DNA of 52,574 bases, from the NCBI GenBank assembly GCA_937958675.1, contig CALGND010000041.1, forward strand, positions 1 through 52,574, read 5' to 3'. How positions within the stretch are numbered: position 1 is the stretch's first letter; every line of letters begins with the position of its first letter. This stretch comes from an uncultured Granulosicoccaceae bacterium (GTDB taxonomy: Bacteria; Pseudomonadota; Gammaproteobacteria; Granulosicoccales; Granulosicoccaceae). Positions 27,135 through 35,308 of this stretch are shown here, one piece after another. The translations under genes and the position numbers were made by a program. The notes under the pieces were generated by a model. It saw only the letters and a list, made by a program, of their open reading frames with translations, made no database searches and was not told where the DNA came from.

Positions 27135-28297
27135 AGGCACTTATCGTCATGTACAAAGAGATAGTCGATAACCTACGTGACCGACAAACATTTTTCTATG
27201 CCTTATTGTTTGGCCCCGTGTTGCTACCACTAATTATTGGTGGCTCACTTGTCGCAAGCTTCAAGCAGTTCGCCATTGATTTTGATGAGGTCACAGAGTT
27301 AGCGATCGTTAATGAAACTGCCGCACCTAACCTAGTCGCATTTTTGTATTCCAATAACGTCGATGTCATCACTGCACCTGATGAGGTTGAAGCGGCAGTA
27401 CGAGCAGGCGACATTATGATCGCATTGGAAATACCAGACGAGTTTGGCGAACAGCTGCGTAAAGCCAACCCTGCACCACTAACGCTTTATGTCAACGATG
27501 CGGACAAAGACTCCACCCGCGCTGCGCGTAAAATCAGCGCTTTAGTCAGTGGCTATAAAAACACCATCAACAGTTTGCGTATGCAGCACCGTGGCATCGA
27601 TCCACAGGTATTTAATTCCATTGAGCTCACAGAATTTGATGTATCTGAAGATGGCAGCAGTGGCCAATTGTTAGCATCGATACTGCCATTCCTATTTATT
27701 ATGTCGATGATCATGGGCGGTTTTTACCTTGCCATCGATACTACCGCTGGCGAGCGGGAACGCATGTCGCTTGAGCCCTTATTGGCGCTACCACTGGATC
27801 GAGCAGATGTGGTTTACGGAAAATTTGGCGCCACGCTTTGCTTTGTGTTGATGTCTAGCTGTTTAACGGTGCTAAGCATCTACGCTCTGTTTCAGTTTTT
27901 CCCAACCGAGCTTATTAGTGGTGGCCTGCGATTTGATGGCAGCACGCTGGTAAAAGCGTTTCTGTTGGTTTCGCCTTTAACCGTATTTTTATCAGCAGCG
28001 CTGATTACGGTATCGGCTTACACACGCAGCACCAAGGAGGCGCAAACCTACCTTGGCTTAATGATGATTGTACCAATGGCGCCATTTTTTCTGCTGCAGT
28101 TTTTTAGCCTTGGTGCTAGCACATGGAGTATGGCTCTACCAATGTTAAGCCAATATCAACTACTTGAAAAAGTGGTACTACAAGACGACATCAACCAATG
28201 GCATGCGCTGCTTTCAGTTGGCGGCACTCTACTCGCCGGTTTGTTGTTGCTACGCTTAGCAACAAAGCTATACAGGCGCGACAGAATCCTGATGTAA
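27131..28297 (+). CDS. ABC-2 type exporter permease (NatB-like)
   Basis: This 388-residue permease has one N-terminal membrane helix (about 23-44), a large extracytoplasmic region (about 45-175), and then five further helices. This is the ABC-2 plan used by NatB and related exporters. The central segment DTTAGERERMSLEPLLALP is a typical family motif. It starts in a four-base overlap with the ATPase gene. With the secreted hydrolase encoded upstream it forms a three-gene unit whose cargo is unknown. Confidence 0.9.
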   Translation: MKALIVMYKEIVDNLRDRQTFFYALLFGPVLLPLIIGGSLVASFKQFAIDFDEVTELAIVNETAAPNLVAFLYSNNVDVITAPDEVEAAVRAGDIMIALEIPDEFGEQLRKANPAPLTLYVNDADKDSTRAARKISALVSGYKNTINSLRMQHRGIDPQVFNSIELTEFDVSEDGSSGQLLASILPFLFIMSMIMGGFYLAIDTTAGERERMSLEPLLALPLDRADVVYGKFGATLCFVLMSSCLTVLSIYALFQFFPTELISGGLRFDGSTLVKAFLLVSPLTVFLSAALITVSAYTRSTKEAQTYLGLMMIVPMAPFFLLQFFSLGASTWSMALPMLSQYQLLEKVVLQDDINQWHALLSVGGTLLAGLLLLRLATKLYRRDRILM

Positions 28298-28369
28298 ATT
28301 AGTTAACCGCGCCACCCGCATTGACAAACCAATTGGCAAAAACAACCATGGCGATCTTTACAGAATGCG

Positions 28370-29596
28370 ATGGAAAATACTCTCATGCAACGCCAGCGAT
28401 TGGTCGATTTTCAAGGTAACGGTGCTAAGGCTAAACCCACTTTCAGTGATGCTGAAATGCAGCGCCGACAAGAGGCCGTTCGTGGTTATATGGCTGAGCA
28501 CAATATCGATGCAGCCCTATTTACGTCTTACCACAACATCTGTTATCTCTCGGATTTTCTCTACTGCCAGTTTGGTAGACGATATGGCCTGCTGTTAGAT
28601 CACACAACTGCTACTAGCATTAGTGCCGGCATCGATGGCGGCCAACCTTGGCGGCGCACGTTTGGCAACAACGTTACTTATACCGATTGGCAGAAAGACA
28701 ACTACTTCCATGCCATTGAAGGGCTTACGGGTAACGTCAAACGTTTAGGTATCGAATTCGATCACGTCAATCTCGACTTGCTTGCGCTACTCAAGCATCA
28801 TTTTCCGCAAATGGAATTTGTCGACATCGCTGAGGCGTCAATGCAAATGCGCATGATCAAATCCAATGAGGAAATCGTGCACATCACTGAGATGGCGCGC
28901 ATCGCTGATTTAGGTGGTGCTGCTTGTGTTGAAGCCATTGGTGTTGGCGTGGGCGAACACGAGGTAGCGCTTCACTCGACTCAAGCCATGGTTCGCGAAA
29001 TTGCCAAGAGCTGGCCAGAGGGTGAGTTATTGGATACGTGGACTTGGTTTCAATCAGGGCTAAACACGGATGGTGCGCACAACCCAGTAACGAGTAAGGC
29101 AATTGAATCGGGCGATATCCTTAGCCTTAATTGTTTTCCGATGGTGGCCGGTTATTATGTCGCCTTGGAGCGCACCCTTTTCTCAGAATCTGCCAATACT
29201 GAAAACTTGCACATCTGGGATGTCAATTGCCAGGTACACGACAGAGGCAAAGAGCTACTAGTACCCGGTGCCAAGTGCAGCGATATAGCCAAAGAGCTCA
29301 ATTCAATGTACGAAGAATACCAATTGCTGCAGTACCGCTCATTTGGCTATGGGCACTCGTTTGGCGTGCTGTGTCATTACTATGGTCGTGAAGCAGGCTT
29401 GGAGCTGCGTGAAGATTGCGACACTGTGTTGGAACCTGGCATGGTGATCTCGATGGAACCCATGCTAACCATCCCTGAAGATCGCAATGGCGCGGGCGGT
29501 TATCGTGAACACGACATTCTGGTGATCACTGAGGATGGCAACGACAACATTACCGGCTTCCCCTATGGGCCAGAACATTTGATTGTAAAAGGTTAA
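28370..29596 (+). CDS. creatinase (creatine amidinohydrolase)
   Basis: The 408-residue protein matches Pseudomonas putida creatinase along its whole length, including FTSYHNICYLSDFLYC (51-66), GGQPWRRT, GAHNPVT with the catalytic His237, ALERTLF, GYGHSFG and SMEPM. Creatinase hydrolyses creatine to sarcosine and urea. It is a metal-free member of the pita-bread fold, and here too the metal ligands of aminopeptidase P are gone (Asn254 in LSLNCFP, Glu267 in ALERT). A full ABC importer of the spermidine/putrescine type follows, suggesting uptake and hydrolysis of creatine or a similar guanidino compound. An M24 peptidase role is unlikely given the lost ligands. Confidence 0.92.
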   Translation: MENTLMQRQRLVDFQGNGAKAKPTFSDAEMQRRQEAVRGYMAEHNIDAALFTSYHNICYLSDFLYCQFGRRYGLLLDHTTATSISAGIDGGQPWRRTFGNNVTYTDWQKDNYFHAIEGLTGNVKRLGIEFDHVNLDLLALLKHHFPQMEFVDIAEASMQMRMIKSNEEIVHITEMARIADLGGAACVEAIGVGVGEHEVALHSTQAMVREIAKSWPEGELLDTWTWFQSGLNTDGAHNPVTSKAIESGDILSLNCFPMVAGYYVALERTLFSESANTENLHIWDVNCQVHDRGKELLVPGAKCSDIAKELNSMYEEYQLLQYRSFGYGHSFGVLCHYYGREAGLELREDCDTVLEPGMVISMEPMLTIPEDRNGAGGYREHDILVITEDGNDNITGFPYGPEHLIVKG

Positions 29597-29743
29597 AGCA
29601 GGTTAAATTTTGTCGATTTCGCCCCTAAAAAGCGTCTAAATTGCGCCATGTTTAGCCATTTCAGGTCTGGAGACATTTGTGCCATATGTTATCATGACCT
29701 TACCGTGAACTACTTCTAGTTGAGCTTCGAGCCCCCTTAACGA

Positions 29744-30829
29744 ATGTCAGATACAAATGAACCGTTAGTGCGTTTTGTCGACGTACAGAAAAGCTATGAC
29801 GGCGTAACGCTAGTTGTAAAAAAATTCAACCTTGATATGCAAAAAGGTGAATTCCTAACCATGCTAGGCCCCTCCGGTTCCGGCAAAACAACATGCCTAA
29901 TGATGCTCGCAGGGTTCGAACCTGCCACCCACGGCGAGATATTTTTACAAGGCCAACCGATCAACAATGTGCCTCCGCACAAGCGCGGCATTGGCATGGT
30001 GTTTCAAAATTACGCTTTGTTTCCACACATGACTGTGGCTGAGAACCTTGCATTCCCATTGCAGGTGCGAAACATGAGCAAATCCGATACTGAAGATCGC
30101 GTCAACAAGGCACTCGATATGGTGCAGTTGGGAGAGTTTGGTGGCAGACGCCCCGCTCAACTCTCTGGTGGTCAGCAGCAGCGTGTAGCCGTTGCACGAG
30201 CACTGGTGTTTGATCCCGACGTTGTGTTGATGGATGAACCCTTGGGTGCATTAGATAAGAACCTGCGTGAGCAGATGCAGTACGAAATCAAACACATCCA
30301 TGAGAACCTCGGCATCACTGTGTTGTACGTAACACACGATCAAAGCGAAGCACTCACGATGTCCAACCGCATCGCAGTATTTGATGATGGTGTAGTACAG
30401 CAATTAGCACCGCCTTCCACCTTGTACGAAAAGCCAGAAAATGCATTTGTTGCTCAGTTTATCGGTGAGAACAACGTACTCAGTGGAAACGTTATCTCTA
30501 TAGATGGCGATAGCTGCCATGTCGATGTTGGTAATAATCGTTCGGTACACGCTCTAAAAGTTAATGTTAACAACGTAGGCGATACCAGCACCTTGTCGAT
30601 AAGGCCAGAGCGCGTAGTACTTAATCCAGGCTCAGAATACAACAATGTATTTGAGGGAAAAGTAGAAGAACTCATTTACTTAGGAGATCATATCCGCACA
30701 CGCATGGTCGTATGCGACGACAGTGACTTCATTGTCAAAGTTCCGAATTCAGGCGAACTTGGCCAACTACGCGAAGGCGATACGGTTAAGGTCGGTTGGA
30801 AGATGGAGGATTGCCGAGCATTGGATTGA
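29744..30829 (+). CDS. ABC importer ATP-binding protein (PotA-like)
   Basis: The 361-residue ATPase has Walker A GPSGSGKT (42-49), signature LSGGQQQR, Walker B VVLMDEPLGALD and a C-terminal TOBE-type domain. It belongs to the polyamine/opine/iron importer class. It precedes the binding protein and two permease genes, so it powers that importer. A 147-base gap separates it from the creatinase gene and may hold a promoter. The solute is inferred to be creatine or a related guanidino/amine compound from the creatinase gene next door. Confidence 0.92.
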   Translation: MSDTNEPLVRFVDVQKSYDGVTLVVKKFNLDMQKGEFLTMLGPSGSGKTTCLMMLAGFEPATHGEIFLQGQPINNVPPHKRGIGMVFQNYALFPHMTVAENLAFPLQVRNMSKSDTEDRVNKALDMVQLGEFGGRRPAQLSGGQQQRVAVARALVFDPDVVLMDEPLGALDKNLREQMQYEIKHIHENLGITVLYVTHDQSEALTMSNRIAVFDDGVVQQLAPPSTLYEKPENAFVAQFIGENNVLSGNVISIDGDSCHVDVGNNRSVHALKVNVNNVGDTSTLSIRPERVVLNPGSEYNNVFEGKVEELIYLGDHIRTRMVVCDDSDFIVKVPNSGELGQLREGDTVKVGWKMEDCRALD

Positions 30830-30920
30830 GTCGACTAATCCACCGCAAGGTATAAGCAAGAAACCCGGTATCAAAATATTAAACCGGGATCATATTATTA
30901 TTAATTTGGAGAGCTCTAAA

Positions 30921-32012
30921 ATGAAATTATTAAACCGTACTCTTATTGCTGCAGCAGTAAGCACAGGTATGGTAGGCGCAGCATCAGCTAAAGATTTAGT
31001 TGTTGTTTCTTGGGGTGGTGCTTACACAGCCAGCCAACAGAATGCTTATCACGCCCCTTACATGGCAGCTAACCCTGATATCAATATCGTCAACGATGAC
31101 TCAGCTAATGGTGCAGTTGCAAAGCTTCGTGCAATGCAAGAAGCCGGCAACGTCACTTGGGATCTAGTTGATATGGTTGCATCTGATGCAATCCTAAGCT
31201 GCGACGAAGGCTTAGCAATCGAAATTGATCACAACGCTGTATTAGCACCTGCGCCTGATGGCACACCTGCTCTTGAAGATTTTGGTGATCTAGTTGTGTC
31301 TCCATGCTTTATTCCACAAATTGTTTACTCAACAACGTTTGGTTATCGCAAAGACAAAGTGGGTGATACTCCTCCAACGTCTATAAACGACGTATTCGAC
31401 CTTGCTAAATACCCAGGTAAGCGTTCACTAGAAAAAAAGCCAATCAACAACCTTGAATGGGCTCTACTAGCTGACGGCGTACCTGCTGACAAGATCTACG
31501 AAGTACTCGGTACTGAAGAAGGTGTTGATCAAGCACTTGCTAAGCTAGACACCATCAAAGATGAAGTTATCTGGTGGGAAAAAGGCGCGCAAACACCTCA
31601 GCTACTAGCTGACGGCGAAGTGGTTATGGGCTCGACTTATAACGGCCGTTTGTTCTCAGTAATAGAAGAAGAGAAGCAACCTGTTGGCATGATGTGGGAT
31701 TGGCAGGTATATGATCTTGACGGTTGGGTTGTTCCAGCTGGCGGCAAGAACGAAGCTGACGTATTGGAATACCTAAAATTCGCAACTGACACACAGCGTC
31801 TAGCTGATCAAGCGAAATACATCTCTTACGGTCCAGCTCGTGCGTCTTCTGCACCCATGGTTGGTAAGCATGAAAGCCTAGGTATCGACATGGCTCCACA
31901 CATGCCTACTGCTCCTGATAACGCTTCTAATACGTTGTTATACAACTACGAATTTTGGGCGGACAACGTTGACGATCTAACTGAAGTTTTCCAAGCTTGG
32001 TTGGCTAACTAA
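30921..32012 (+). CDS. PotD-like ABC transporter substrate-binding protein
   Basis: The 363-residue periplasmic protein has a signal peptide (MKLLNRTLIAAAVSTGMVGA, cut after about 22) followed by KDLVVVSWGGAYTASQQ, the usual start of PotD-type binding proteins. ATG 30921 is chosen because GGAGAG lies seven bases upstream and the signal peptide then starts the protein, although the frame is open further back. It would bind the solute for the PotABC-like importer. A strong GC hairpin separates it from the permease genes. Ligand specificity is not readable from the sequence; neighbouring creatinase suggests creatine. Confidence 0.92.
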   Translation: MKLLNRTLIAAAVSTGMVGAASAKDLVVVSWGGAYTASQQNAYHAPYMAANPDINIVNDDSANGAVAKLRAMQEAGNVTWDLVDMVASDAILSCDEGLAIEIDHNAVLAPAPDGTPALEDFGDLVVSPCFIPQIVYSTTFGYRKDKVGDTPPTSINDVFDLAKYPGKRSLEKKPINNLEWALLADGVPADKIYEVLGTEEGVDQALAKLDTIKDEVIWWEKGAQTPQLLADGEVVMGSTYNGRLFSVIEEEKQPVGMMWDWQVYDLDGWVVPAGGKNEADVLEYLKFATDTQRLADQAKYISYGPARASSAPMVGKHESLGIDMAPHMPTAPDNASNTLLYNYEFWADNVDDLTEVFQAWLAN

Positions 32013-32051
32013 GTTTTAGGTTTAACTTTGTAATATTGATGTAAAACGATC

Positions 32052-32076
32052 GCGGCCGCCCAACAGCGGCCGCTTT
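32052..32076 (+). terminator. GC hairpin after the PotD-like gene
   Basis: Identical arms GCGGCCGC (32052-32059 and 32066-32073), each a palindrome, enclose CCAACA and are followed by TTT. The stem is very stable but the T tract is short, so it should be a partial terminator or RNA stabiliser between the binding-protein and permease genes. Confidence 0.75.
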
Positions 32077-32119
32077 CATTAAAAAACTATGGCCAATCCC
32101 TAAACAATGTACCAATACA

Positions 32120-33388
32120 ATGTCTGATGCCCCACTCGTAACCGTCGACGGCACGCCGCTCAAAGTGAGTCTTGGCCGTGCAAAACGCAAAGCGAAGATA
32201 CGCGCCCTGTTATTGGTGGCACCATTATTCCTATTCATTCTATTAACTTTTTTTATTCCAATTATGTCGATGCTACTGCGTAGCGTTGATAACGAAAACG
32301 TAGCGTACACCCTCCCCAACACCGCAGATCTACTCGCTGAATGGGATGTGGATTCGGGTGATCTTCCTGATGAGGCAGTATTTGCTGCATTGGCCGCTGA
32401 TTTTAAAGCCGCAACAGTGAGCAAAGAAGATGACATCAATGCGACGAAGGTTGGCACCAGGTTCAACTATGAAAAATCTGGTTTTCGAAGCATGTTTAGA
32501 AAAACCAATAAAATTTTTGAAAAAGGCGGAGTTGAACCGCCCTACAAAGAAGCGTTTATCAAAATAAATAAAAGATGGGGTGACGCTGACTATTGGCGCG
32601 TAATGCAACGCGAGATGCGAGGCAAGACTGATTCATACTACTTAGCCGCGGTGGATTCTGGCTACACTGATGACGGTGAACGCGCGATGAACAAACCGGG
32701 CAAGCGTATTTACCTAAAGCTATATGGGCGTACCTTAGGGATCAGCCTTCTAATAACTTGCATATGCTTACTACTCGCCTATCCGGTGGCGTATTTACTA
32801 TCGATATTAAAATCTCGCACCAGTAACTTACTGATGATTTTAGTGTTGCTACCATTTTGGACATCGCTTTTGGTGCGTACCTCTGCGTGGATTGCACTGC
32901 TACAAAAAGAAGGCGTGATCAATTCAGTCTTAGTATCAATTGGTGTAATAGATGATGCCAATCGCTTGTTAATGATCCACAACGCGACCGGTACAATCAT
33001 CGCGATGGTGCATGTACTGCTACCATTTATGATTTTACCGCTATACAGCGTGATGAAAACAATACCACCCAGCTATATGCGGGCTGCTCGTTCATTGGGC
33101 GCTACACCCTTTACAGCCTTCACTAAGGTGTATATGCCCAATACAGTTCCCGGTATTGGTGCTGGCGCTATATTGGTGTTTATCCTAGCAATTGGCTACT
33201 ACATTACACCTGCATTGGTAGGTGGTCAGTCGGGTACTCTGATCAGTAACGAAATAGCACGCCATCTCGAAACGTCACTAAACTGGGGCTTAGCTGCAGC
33301 ACTTGGGGCACTATTACTGGTGGCCGTATTTGCCTTGTACCTGGTATACGACAAAATCGTTGGTATCGACAACATGAAGCTGGGTTAA
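32120..33388 (+). CDS. PotB-like ABC permease with large periplasmic insertion
   Basis: This 422-residue permease is about 130 residues longer than PotB. After the first membrane helix (about 30-52) there is a hydrophilic stretch of roughly 140 residues (55-195) before the remaining five helices. The EAA-type loop lies near RAARSLGATPFTAFTKVYMP. The long insert lies outside the membrane and may contact the binding protein. It has no clear ribosome site and follows the intergenic hairpin. Its partner permease starts 5 bases downstream. Confidence 0.88.
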   Translation: MSDAPLVTVDGTPLKVSLGRAKRKAKIRALLLVAPLFLFILLTFFIPIMSMLLRSVDNENVAYTLPNTADLLAEWDVDSGDLPDEAVFAALAADFKAATVSKEDDINATKVGTRFNYEKSGFRSMFRKTNKIFEKGGVEPPYKEAFIKINKRWGDADYWRVMQREMRGKTDSYYLAAVDSGYTDDGERAMNKPGKRIYLKLYGRTLGISLLITCICLLLAYPVAYLLSILKSRTSNLLMILVLLPFWTSLLVRTSAWIALLQKEGVINSVLVSIGVIDDANRLLMIHNATGTIIAMVHVLLPFMILPLYSVMKTIPPSYMRAARSLGATPFTAFTKVYMPNTVPGIGAGAILVFILAIGYYITPALVGGQSGTLISNEIARHLETSLNWGLAAALGALLLVAVFALYLVYDKIVGIDNMKLG

Positions 33389-33393
33389 CAGAC

Positions 33394-34245
33394 ATGGCCT
33401 TACCTGCATACGCTGGAACACTCGAAACCATTTGGTATTACCTATTCAGGTTTATCTGTGCGTTAATCTTTTTCTTTTTGATTGCACCCATTGTGGTGAT
33501 CATTCCCTTGTCATTTAATGCGGTGCCGTTTTTTACGTTTACCGAAAAAATGCTAACACTAGACCCAGAAGGATATTCTTTAAGGTGGTACAAGGACTTT
33601 TTCTCGAATCTTAACTGGCAAGGCGCGGTAAAAAACAGTTTTATCATCGCGTTTTTCTCAACCATTATTGCCACTTTCCTTGGCACGCTCGCCGCACTTG
33701 GGCTTAGCCGCTCAGAGATGCCAGCCAAAACATGGGTAATGGGAATATTAATATCACCTATGATCGTGCCGTTGATTATCTCGGCGGCAGGCATGTTCTT
33801 TTTCTATACCAGCATTGGCTTAGCCAGTACACACGTTGGTGTCATATTGGCGCACGCCGCGTTATCTACACCCTTTGTAGTGATAACCGTCACTGCGACT
33901 TTGGTGGGTTTTGATCAAAGCTTGATACGTGCCTCGGCCACTTTGGGCGCTAACCCAACGACTACGTTTTTTAAAGTGATCGTGCCCCTAATACTACCCG
34001 GCGTAATCTCCGGCGCACTGTTTGCGTTTGTGACCTCATTCGACGAGGTGGTTATCGTTAAATTTATCGGTAGTTATCAGCAACGCACCATTCCATGGGC
34101 CATGTTCTCAGGCCTTCGTGAATCAATCAGCCCCACGATATTAGCAGTCGCAACGTTGCTGGTGCTATTGTCGATCGGAATGCTCACTACAGTGGAATTA
34201 CTGCGCCGTCGCAACGAAAAACTACGCGGCCTAAGCCCCGGGTAA
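33394..34245 (+). CDS. PotC-like ABC permease
   Basis: The 283-residue protein is the second permease of the importer, with six membrane helices and an EAA-type loop (RASATLGANPTTTFFKVIVP) near the middle of the C-terminal half. It ends the creatinase-transporter operon. The following 86 bases, before a convergent gene, hold a REP-like repeat. Subunit assignment is firm; substrate remains inferred. Confidence 0.92.
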   Translation: MALPAYAGTLETIWYYLFRFICALIFFFLIAPIVVIIPLSFNAVPFFTFTEKMLTLDPEGYSLRWYKDFFSNLNWQGAVKNSFIIAFFSTIIATFLGTLAALGLSRSEMPAKTWVMGILISPMIVPLIISAAGMFFFYTSIGLASTHVGVILAHAALSTPFVVITVTATLVGFDQSLIRASATLGANPTTTFFKVIVPLILPGVISGALFAFVTSFDEVVIVKFIGSYQQRTIPWAMFSGLRESISPTILAVATLLVLLSIGMLTTVELLRRRNEKLRGLSPG

Positions 34246-34264
34246 TCATCTCCGCGCAAGGCTA

Positions 34265-34334
34265 GTCGTCCTCACTTTCGCGAGAATGACGAAGGCTTCG
34301 CGGGCGACAATACTACGCAGGATGACAACTGTCA
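34265..34334. repeat. REP-like repeat between convergent genes
   Basis: Nested dyads GTCG (34265-34268)/CGAC (34305-34308) and CGCGA (34279-34283)/TCGCG (34298-34302) are followed by GATGACAACTGTCA (34321-34334). The same tail, GATGACAAnnGTCA, follows the inverted repeat at 14.24-14.29 kb. In both places its last three bases are the stop codon of the minus-strand gene. A dispersed extragenic repeat is the likely explanation. Confidence 0.5.
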
Positions 34335-35216
34335 TTTAATCTGATGAACAACCCCAGCGCCGAGCAACATCGCAGCATCGGGATACCACATATCGGTGCT
34401 CTCAACATTAAACATCTGCTCAGTAAAACCACTATCCACGCCCTGCTCGATAAATAACTCAGCATCCTTCACTTGCTCAGCCTGAGTATCGTAAATACTC
34501 GACGACTGCCGAGACCGATTAGCATCTAAACCATACTGATGAAAGCCTAACTTTGCACCAGCCGCCAAGCTTCTTTTTACACCACCAATAAACGCCGTTG
34601 TACAAGAAGAGCTACATTCAGTGTGTACGTGAGTGTTTAAACCGTTTTCTTTAAACAACAACGCTAACCCCCGGCCTTCGTATATCTGGCCACCACCACT
34701 TTCCAGCACCACCGTGGTGACACCGGCGGTATATGACAACGCTTTACGCACATCTTTGGCAACACCAAACTTCAGCTCACCGGTGATGGTCAGCACTGAT
34801 TTATCACTATCGCTGATTCGTATAACAGGGCGCTGCTCGGCTTCTTGTGTGTCAAAACGATATTGTTCAACCAAACCAGTTAAGCGCTGCAATGTATAAA
34901 CGCTGTGGCTAGCGGCCGCGATACCAGCGGCGACAACGGCTGCCTGGACGGTATAGAGAATGTGCGACTTGCCGTATCGCTCAAAATGCTTGAAGGCACT
35001 GCGCACTACGCCTACAGCCTGCCACGGGAATAACAGAAGCAGTACGATTGCGGTGTAAGCAAGCACCAATGGTACTGCCCAGCTCTTATCTAACGGCACG
35101 GCTATCAGCCAATGCGGCTCTACAACCCTTATTACCACCAATGGCACTACGCCGATCAGCCAAAAGCTGAGCCATAATGGCAATTTGCCGCGCCAGTGTT
35201 TAGTGATAAAGCTCAT
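34332..35216 (-). CDS. membrane-anchored ClpP/crotonase-fold protein
   Basis: The 294-residue protein has three N-terminal membrane helices (about 13-31, 47-68, 86-105). A soluble domain (about 125-294) follows, of the ClpP-like type known from COG3904 periplasmic proteins. Typical elements are LESGGGQIYEGRGLALLF (171-188), CSSSC (201-205), which contains the probable nucleophile, and KLGFHQYG, with the probable base His226. The two cysteines could form a disulfide if the domain is periplasmic. It would be a membrane serine peptidase of unknown target. It converges on the PotC-like gene and is divergent from the FAD oxidoreductase gene. Confidence 0.8.
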   Translation of the reverse strand: MSFITKHWRGKLPLWLSFWLIGVVPLVVIRVVEPHWLIAVPLDKSWAVPLVLAYTAIVLLLLFPWQAVGVVRSAFKHFERYGKSHILYTVQAAVVAAGIAAASHSVYTLQRLTGLVEQYRFDTQEAEQRPVIRISDSDKSVLTITGELKFGVAKDVRKALSYTAGVTTVVLESGGGQIYEGRGLALLFKENGLNTHVHTECSSSCTTAFIGGVKRSLAAGAKLGFHQYGLDANRSRQSSSIYDTQAEQVKDAELFIEQGVDSGFTEQMFNVESTDMWYPDAAMLLGAGVVHQIK

Positions 35217-35308
35217 AAGCGTGTTTTTCGCACTGTTTGTGATTGCAATAGCAGTGCGCTAAAGTAGTTATAGCAAACAAACACAGTCTAACTTGTCCTC
35301 AACTCCCT

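Noticed and set aside
28370..29596. Calling this gene an Xaa-Pro aminopeptidase
   Set aside because: The metal ligands of that enzyme are replaced, while creatinase-specific motifs match along the entire length.
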